Shown: piece by piece, positions 60,119 to 64,000 of the stretch
How positions within the stretch are numbered: the stretch's first letter is position 1
How the letters are laid out: each line of letters begins with the position of its first letter
Origin: an uncultured Bacteroidales bacterium
Lineage (GTDB): Bacteria; Bacteroidota; Bacteroidia; Bacteroidales; UBA11471
Length of the DNA: 64,000 bases
Assembly (NCBI GenBank): GCA_947593515.1
Contig: CANQDQ010000008.1
Coordinates: forward strand, 1-64,000
Reading direction: 5' to 3'
Program-made: the position numbers and the translations under genes
The notes under the pieces: model-generated
What the model was told of the DNA's origin: nothing
What the model saw: the letters and a program-made list of their open reading frames with translations, nothing else
Databases searched by the model: none

Positions 60119-60209
60119 ACTTTTTACTGAAAATTTTTGGTTTCATTCGCAAAAAAAAAGGAATTGAGAAAATCGGAAACAAAATATTTTCGTTACCGGA
60201 AAGTTTGCG

Positions 60210-60217
60210 TATATTTG
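60210..60217 (+). promoter_or_regulatory. -7 box of the FtsB/DivIC-like gene
   Basis: TATATTTG, 23 bp before the ATG at 60241, with a TTTTCG -33 near 60187-60192. Confidence 0.6.
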
Positions 60218-60240
60218 TGGGTACATTACAGGCGTATGGC

Positions 60241-60546
60241 ATGAAAGAATCGTTACGGAAAATATGGTCGCATCTGCGGCGCGTGCCGCTGTTCGTGTAT
60301 ATCGGAGGCGCGCTGCTGTTCGAGATGGCGTTTGTCGACGAAAACAGTTTCGTACAGAGTTATCGTTACAGCCGGCAGATTGCCCGACTGAAAGCGACTG
60401 CCACGCAATACCGCGAAGTGATAAAGAACGACAGCATACGCCTCGACGAACTGAAATCGAGCGACGAGAATCTGGAAAAATTCGCACGGGAAACGTACCA
60501 GATGAAAGGCAAAGATGAAGATGTATTCATCATCGTGGAGGACTGA
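60241..60546 (+). CDS. FtsB/DivIC-type septum formation initiator
   Basis: A 101-residue bitopic membrane protein. One transmembrane helix (about 15-33; PLFVYIGGALLFEMAFV) is followed by a coiled coil (QSYRYSRQIARLKATATQYR) and the short motif LEKFARETYQMKGKDEDVF, equivalent to the conserved KxARExY...K(P)GE motif of FtsB/DivIC. It is thought to join the divisome with FtsL and FtsQ. It is coupled to the next gene by a 3-bp gap. Confidence 0.87.
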   Translation: MKESLRKIWSHLRRVPLFVYIGGALLFEMAFVDENSFVQSYRYSRQIARLKATATQYREVIKNDSIRLDELKSSDENLEKFARETYQMKGKDEDVFIIVED

Positions 60547-60549
60547 ACC

Positions 60550-60897
60550 GTGAAGCCGACCTTCATACAAAATATTCTGTTCCCCTGTTCGGCGCTGTTC
60601 CTCGTGGCGGCTGCCGCAGCATACGCATTCGTGGGCGAACGGGCGGTCGTGCCGTTTGCCATAGGAGCGGCAGGTATGTTCGCCGCCCGCCTCTTGCGGA
60701 GGTACAAGGGAAAAAATGTCCGCCTGCAACGGCTTTACCGACAGGAGACTTTTTCGTCGATGCTGTTTCTGGCGGCGGCATTCCTGATGTATCGGACGGG
60801 CGGCTACGACTGGGTGGTGCTGTTCATCATCGCCACGGCGCTGCAAATATATACGGCGATTTTCATTCCGCGCGAAGAAGAGAAAGAAAAACCGTGA
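60550..60897 (+). CDS. Small integral membrane protein, unknown function
   Basis: A 115-residue protein with four hydrophobic helices and a basic loop (RLLRRYKGKNVRLQRLYR). It starts at GTG 60550, three bases after the FtsB-like stop, so translation is coupled. No motif allows a functional call; its partner suggests a possible link to cell division or envelope. Confidence 0.75.
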   Translation: MKPTFIQNILFPCSALFLVAAAAAYAFVGERAVVPFAIGAAGMFAARLLRRYKGKNVRLQRLYRQETFSSMLFLAAAFLMYRTGGYDWVVLFIIATALQIYTAIFIPREEEKEKP

Positions 60898-60920
60898 TGC
60901 CGCTCTTGCAGCGGGGCAAA

Positions 60921-60960
60921 ACAAAAACGGGAAGATTGAACATTCAATCTTCCCGTTTCT
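60921..60960. terminator. Bidirectional terminator between the FtsB-like operon and rplI
   Basis: A perfect 15-bp stem (60925-60939 with 60944-60958) has a 4-base loop. Confidence 0.88.
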
Positions 60961-60977
60961 TATATAAAGAGAATGAT

Positions 60978-61436
60978 TTATTCTGCGGGAGCGTCTTCGC
61001 TGACTACGGCAAATGCTACATCGACACTTACCTCTTTGTGCAGCTTGATGGTAGCCTTGTAGGAACCGACTTCCTTGATGGCGTCTTTCACCACGATGAT
61101 TTTGCGGTCGATTTCGTATCCGGCGTTAGCGAGAGCTTCGGCTATCTGGATATTGGTAACGGAACCGTAAATCTTACCGGTAGAACTGGTTTTGGTGGTG
61201 ATGGTGAGAGCTACGCCGGCGAGTTTGTCTGCCAAAGCCTGAGCGTCTTGTTTGAGCTTTTCGAGCTTGTGAGCGCGCTGCTTGTTGTTCTCAGCCAACT
61301 GTTTCAATGCCGACGGCGAAGCGATAACCGCCTTTCCCTGCGGAATGAGGTAGTTGCGTCCGTAGCCGTCTTTTACGGTTACGACATCGTCTTTATAACC
61401 TAAATTCAAGACATCTTCTTTCAATATAACTTGCAT
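60978..61436 (-). CDS. rplI: Ribosomal protein bL9
   Basis: A 152-residue ribosomal protein. The start [32 protein letters not shown] is the L9 signature, followed by the long connecting helix and the C-terminal domain ([12 protein letters not shown]). It is the third gene of the rpsF-rpsR-rplI operon. Confidence 0.98.
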   Translation of the reverse strand: MQVILKEDVLNLGYKDDVVTVKDGYGRNYLIPQGKAVIASPSALKQLAENNKQRAHKLEKLKQDAQALADKLAGVALTITTKTSSTGKIYGSVTNIQIAEALANAGYEIDRKIIVVKDAIKEVGSYKATIKLHKEVSVDVAFAVVSEDAPAE

Positions 61437-61460
61437 ACTTGAGTCCTCCTGTTTTTTAGG

Positions 61461-61730
61461 TTATTTCATCATATCGGTTACGTAGGGCAGCAAAGCCAAG
61501 TGACGGGCACGTTTTACGGCTTGCGCGATACGGCGCTGGAATTTGAGTGAAGTTCCCGTAATGCGACGGGGCAGGATTTTGCCCTGTTCGTTGAGGAATT
61601 TTTTCAAAAACTCGGGGTCCTTGTAGTCGATATATTTGATACCGTTCTTTTTGAAGCGGCAATATTTTTTCTTTTTCACATCGACCGAGGGAGGGGTCAA
61701 ATATCTGATTTCAGATTGTGCTTGTGCCAT
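61461..61730 (-). CDS. rpsR: Ribosomal protein bS18
   Basis: An 89-residue small-subunit protein. The S18 motif KIYD-like segment reads [20 protein letters not shown], then [30 protein letters not shown]. It lies 2 bp after rpsF and 24 bp before rplI. Confidence 0.98.
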   Translation of the reverse strand: MAQAQSEIRYLTPPSVDVKKKKYCRFKKNGIKYIDYKDPEFLKKFLNEQGKILPRRITGTSLKFQRRIAQAVKRARHLALLPYVTDMMK

Positions 61731-61732
61731 GA

Positions 61733-62083
61733 TTAATTCTCCTTCTCTTCTTTTGATGATTTCATACTTCTTCTCTTGGCGGCGTATTCGGCAGCAAATT
61801 TATCCATCTTGAAGGTCAAGAAACGGATAACGCGCTCGTCGCGGCGGAAATTGACTTCAAGCTTTTTGATGAGAGCAGGCTCTGCATCGAACTCCAACAA
61901 TTGGTAGAAACCGGTAGATTTTTTCTGAATGGGATAGGCGAGTTTGCGCAAGCCCCAATTCTCCTCATTCACGATTGTCGCACCGTCTTCGGTGAGAATC
62001 GCTTTGAACTTATCTACCGTTTCCTTCATCTGAATATCAGACAAAACGGGAGTTAGAATGAAAACGGTTTCGTAATGGTTCAT
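61733..62083 (-). CDS. rpsF: Ribosomal protein bS6
   Basis: A 116-residue protein partnering S18. The start [21 protein letters not shown] and the segment [24 protein letters not shown] are diagnostic. The start is 62083; the longer frame to 62143 crosses the promoter. It is the first gene of the operon. Confidence 0.97.
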   Translation of the reverse strand: MNHYETVFILTPVLSDIQMKETVDKFKAILTEDGATIVNEENWGLRKLAYPIQKKSTGFYQLLEFDAEPALIKKLEVNFRRDERVIRFLTFKMDKFAAEYAAKRRSMKSSKEEKEN

Positions 62084-62129
62084 AATGTTTTTGTTATTGA
62101 ATCGGTTAATACTTGTTTCAATTGCGGGG

Positions 62130-62160
62130 CAAAGGTACGACAATATTTTTTATTTGCAAA
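62130..62160 (-). promoter_or_regulatory. Promoter of rpsF-rpsR-rplI
   Basis: TTTG (complement of 62157-62160), 19 bp, TACCTTTG (complement of 62130-62137). The leader of about 40 nt shows no evident S6:S18-binding structure. Confidence 0.8.
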
Positions 62161-62202
62161 CGAGCGGCACACTTTTTTTCAGTCATTTCTTGCGAGTGGG
62201 AA

Positions 62203-62242
62203 TAAAAGAGGCGGGAATCCGCTCCGGAGAGGGATTCCCGCC
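62203..62242 (-). terminator. Terminator of the M16 peptidase gene
   Basis: An 11-bp GC stem (62210-62220 with 62232-62242) is followed on the minus strand by CTCTTTTATT, a weak T-run. Confidence 0.6.
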
Positions 62243-62264
62243 TTGACAATTCGATATTCAGAGA

Positions 62265-64000
62265 TTATTGACGCTCGACGCCATAACGAATAATTTTTAT
62301 TTTATCGGGCGAGGAGATGATTTTCTTGGCAAGTTTTTGCACATCTTCCACCGTTATCTTTTCGAGTGTAGGCAGATAATCATCGGCAGTGTACATACCG
62401 GTCGTATAGTAGCTGACAAGCTGCGAGAGCCAATAGCTGTTTTCCTTGATGCTGTTTTGGTAACTCTTCACCATGAAGGTTTTTACCTTGTCGAAAGTTT
62501 CCTGCGCAGGACCTTCTTCACTGACTTTCACCAGTTCGGCGATGGTACGATCGGAAAGGCGGGCAGCCATTTCGGCATTGGTGTCGAACTGTATGGTATA
62601 AGTCCAGCGACCTTTGGGACGCAGCGACAAGTCGCCGCCGGTAGATACGCCGTAAGTGCCGCCCTCCTCCTCACGAATGGTTTCGGTGTAAACCACCTCC
62701 ATGACTTGGGAGAGTATCGACATAATCATTCTGTTTTTCAAATTGTATTTTTCTTTTCCGGCATAGGAAATATATACCATTGTCTTCGGCGACTCCATAG
62801 GCTGCTCGAATACCGATTCGCGATAACCGGTACGCGGTTTCGGCAAGGCTTTTTCGTTGGCTTTTTCGTGTTTGCCGGTGGAGGGCAGCGCACCGATGTA
62901 CTGCTCTATAAGGGGCAGCGCCTTATCTTTGTCGATGTTTCCGATAAAGATAAACGTGAAGTCGGCAGCATTGTTCAGACGTTGGCTGAACAGGTCGAGC
63001 GTATGGAGGTAATCGACGCGGTCGAGGTCGGCTTGGGTAAAGCGGCGGGCACGCGGGTGATCGCCGTATGAGAGATAAGAGAGCGTGTCGGAAATGGGAC
63101 GCATGGGGTCGCTCTCGGAGAGTTTCAACGAATTGCTCATACGGCTTTTCCATGCGACGAACAAGGCGCTGTCGGCACGCACGGTGGTGAAACGCAAGTA
63201 GGTAAGTTGCAGCAATTTTTCAAAATCTTTCACATTGCTGCTTCCGGTAACCGTTTCATTGTAAGTGCTTATCGAAGCCGATGCACTGGCTTGTACTCCG
63301 CTAAGCTGCTTCATCAAATCCTTCGGACTGAAATCGCCCAGACCGCCTATCGATGCCAGCGTGTTCATTACCGAGAAATTGGATAGCTCGGAAAGGTCGA
63401 ACAAGGAATTTCCTCCCTCACTCACAGCATACATACTTATTTCATCGGCTTTGAAGTCGGTCGTCTTTATCACTACTTTCGCACCGTTGGAGAGGGTGTA
63501 TTCCGTAGCGTCGAGTTTTTTGTTCTCTTTCGTTTTCACGACACTGCCTTTCGTGGGCATCTGCGCAATCAAGGGACGTTGCGTATATTCTTCTTCGTAA
63601 GGCGACACGGCGGTCTGCCATGCGGCAGCGTAGGCATTCAAAAGTTCTTCCGATGAAGGCATATTGCTGTTTTCGCTTTCTTCGCCTTTCATGACGAATG
63701 AAATGTTTTTGCCGTCGGCGGGGAAGAAATTGCGGAAATGAGCATCGAGTTCCTGCAACGAAACGGTGGGTATCATTTCGTTGTAGAGTTCATAGAAATA
63801 TTCTTCGGAGAGCTGCGGCTCCTTGTAGAGGAAATGTTGCAGTGCCATATTCACGAAAGTGGGATTTTTGCGGGTGGCACGTTCGTTGTAGCCGCGCTCC
63901 ACCGACGACGACAGCTCGGCAACAGCACGGTCGAGCTCAGCTTGCGTGAAACCGTATTGAAGCGCCTGTTTGGTGGCGGCTATCATCGCATCGAGGGCAG
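62265..64000 (-). CDS. M16 (insulinase-like) zinc peptidase, C-terminal part
   Basis: The frame is open to the right edge, so the N-terminus with the HxxEH active site is outside the window. The visible 578 residues contain the end of the first half and the second inactive half typical of M16B proteins: LDATEYTLSNGAKVVIKTTDF, SGVQASASASISTYNETVTGSS, FTFIFIGNIDKDKALPLIEQYIGALP and IREEEGGTYGVSTGGDLS. Bacteroidetes members are secreted periplasmic peptidases of about 940 residues. It ends in KIKIIRYGVERQ. Confidence 0.93.
   Translation of the reverse strand, partial: ALDAMIAATKQALQYGFTQAELDRAVAELSSSVERGYNERATRKNPTFVNMALQHFLYKEPQLSEEYFYELYNEMIPTVSLQELDAHFRNFFPADGKNISFVMKGEESENSNMPSSEELLNAYAAAWQTAVSPYEEEYTQRPLIAQMPTKGSVVKTKENKKLDATEYTLSNGAKVVIKTTDFKADEISMYAVSEGGNSLFDLSELSNFSVMNTLASIGGLGDFSPKDLMKQLSGVQASASASISTYNETVTGSSNVKDFEKLLQLTYLRFTTVRADSALFVAWKSRMSNSLKLSESDPMRPISDTLSYLSYGDHPRARRFTQADLDRVDYLHTLDLFSQRLNNAADFTFIFIGNIDKDKALPLIEQYIGALPSTGKHEKANEKALPKPRTGYRESVFEQPMESPKTMVYISYAGKEKYNLKNRMIMSILSQVMEVVYTETIREEEGGTYGVSTGGDLSLRPKGRWTYTIQFDTNAEMAARLSDRTIAELVKVSEEGPAQETFDKVKTFMVKSYQNSIKENSYWLSQLVSYYTTGMYTADDYLPTLEKITVEDVQKLAKKIISSPDKIKIIRYGVERQ

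Overview
This window comes from the chromosome of a Bacteroidota, most likely a gut-type member of the Bacteroidales. Four things point there: a SusC/SusD pair inside a polysaccharide utilization locus (PUL), type IX secretion (T9SS)-like C-terminal tails, BspA-type leucine-rich repeats, and more than twenty promoters of the Bacteroidetes type (TTTG, about 19 bp, TAnnTTTG). Shine-Dalgarno sites are rare. No rRNA, tRNA, CRISPR array, transposase or phage gene was found. The genus cannot be named from the sequence alone.

Layout. 1-9.4 kb: a capsule/EPS export lipoprotein (cut by the window edge), a family 2 glycosyltransferase, a small heat-shock protein with a possible RNA thermometer, prs, a cytoplasmic alpha-amylase, an esterase, a DUF3332 lipoprotein and a GH105 enzyme. 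9.4-15.2 kb: an AAA/DUF4143 ATPase with a 23-bp tandem repeat array, purM, ribE-nitroreductase and menA-CPBP protease. 15.3-19.5 kb: a complete Phe/Tyr operon (pheA, aminotransferase, DAHP synthase-chorismate mutase, tyrA). It is preceded by an 18-residue leader peptide with eight aromatic residues and mutually exclusive antiterminator/terminator arms, which looks like a classical ribosome-mediated attenuator. 19.6-28.7 kb: a second and a third ATPase cassette around hpt-adk-obg-pgeF, then nnr and a DUF4831 gene. 28.8-47.4 kb: a roughly 17-kb alpha-galactoside PUL (DUF5107-TPR protein, MFS sugar porter, GH36, SusC, SusD, FG-GAP propeller protein, clan-D alpha-galactosidase with a T9SS tail, galM) with a divergent AraC-type activator. 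47.4-64 kb: pyruvate:ferredoxin oxidoreductase, a fourth ATPase, coaX-porin-lptC, two BspA-like genes (one 1372 residues, one a stub), an FtsB/DivIC-like gene pair, rpsF-rpsR-rplI and an M16 protease cut by the window edge.

How the genes work together. In the PUL, SusC/D would import alpha-galactosylated glycans, secreted GH36 and clan-D enzymes would release galactose, the MFS porter would carry sugar across the inner membrane, and GalM would feed the Leloir pathway. The Phe/Tyr operon carries first-step DAHP synthase, chorismate mutase, both prephenate branch enzymes and a transaminase, so one attenuator could gate the whole route.

The most noteworthy observations are the Phe/Tyr attenuator; the solitary AAA ATPase genes, three of four of which carry their own short tandem repeat array at the promoter with a similar core; the hsp20 leader that can sequester an unusually strong Shine-Dalgarno; and strong or interleaved inverted repeats at three consecutive junctions of the PUL operon.
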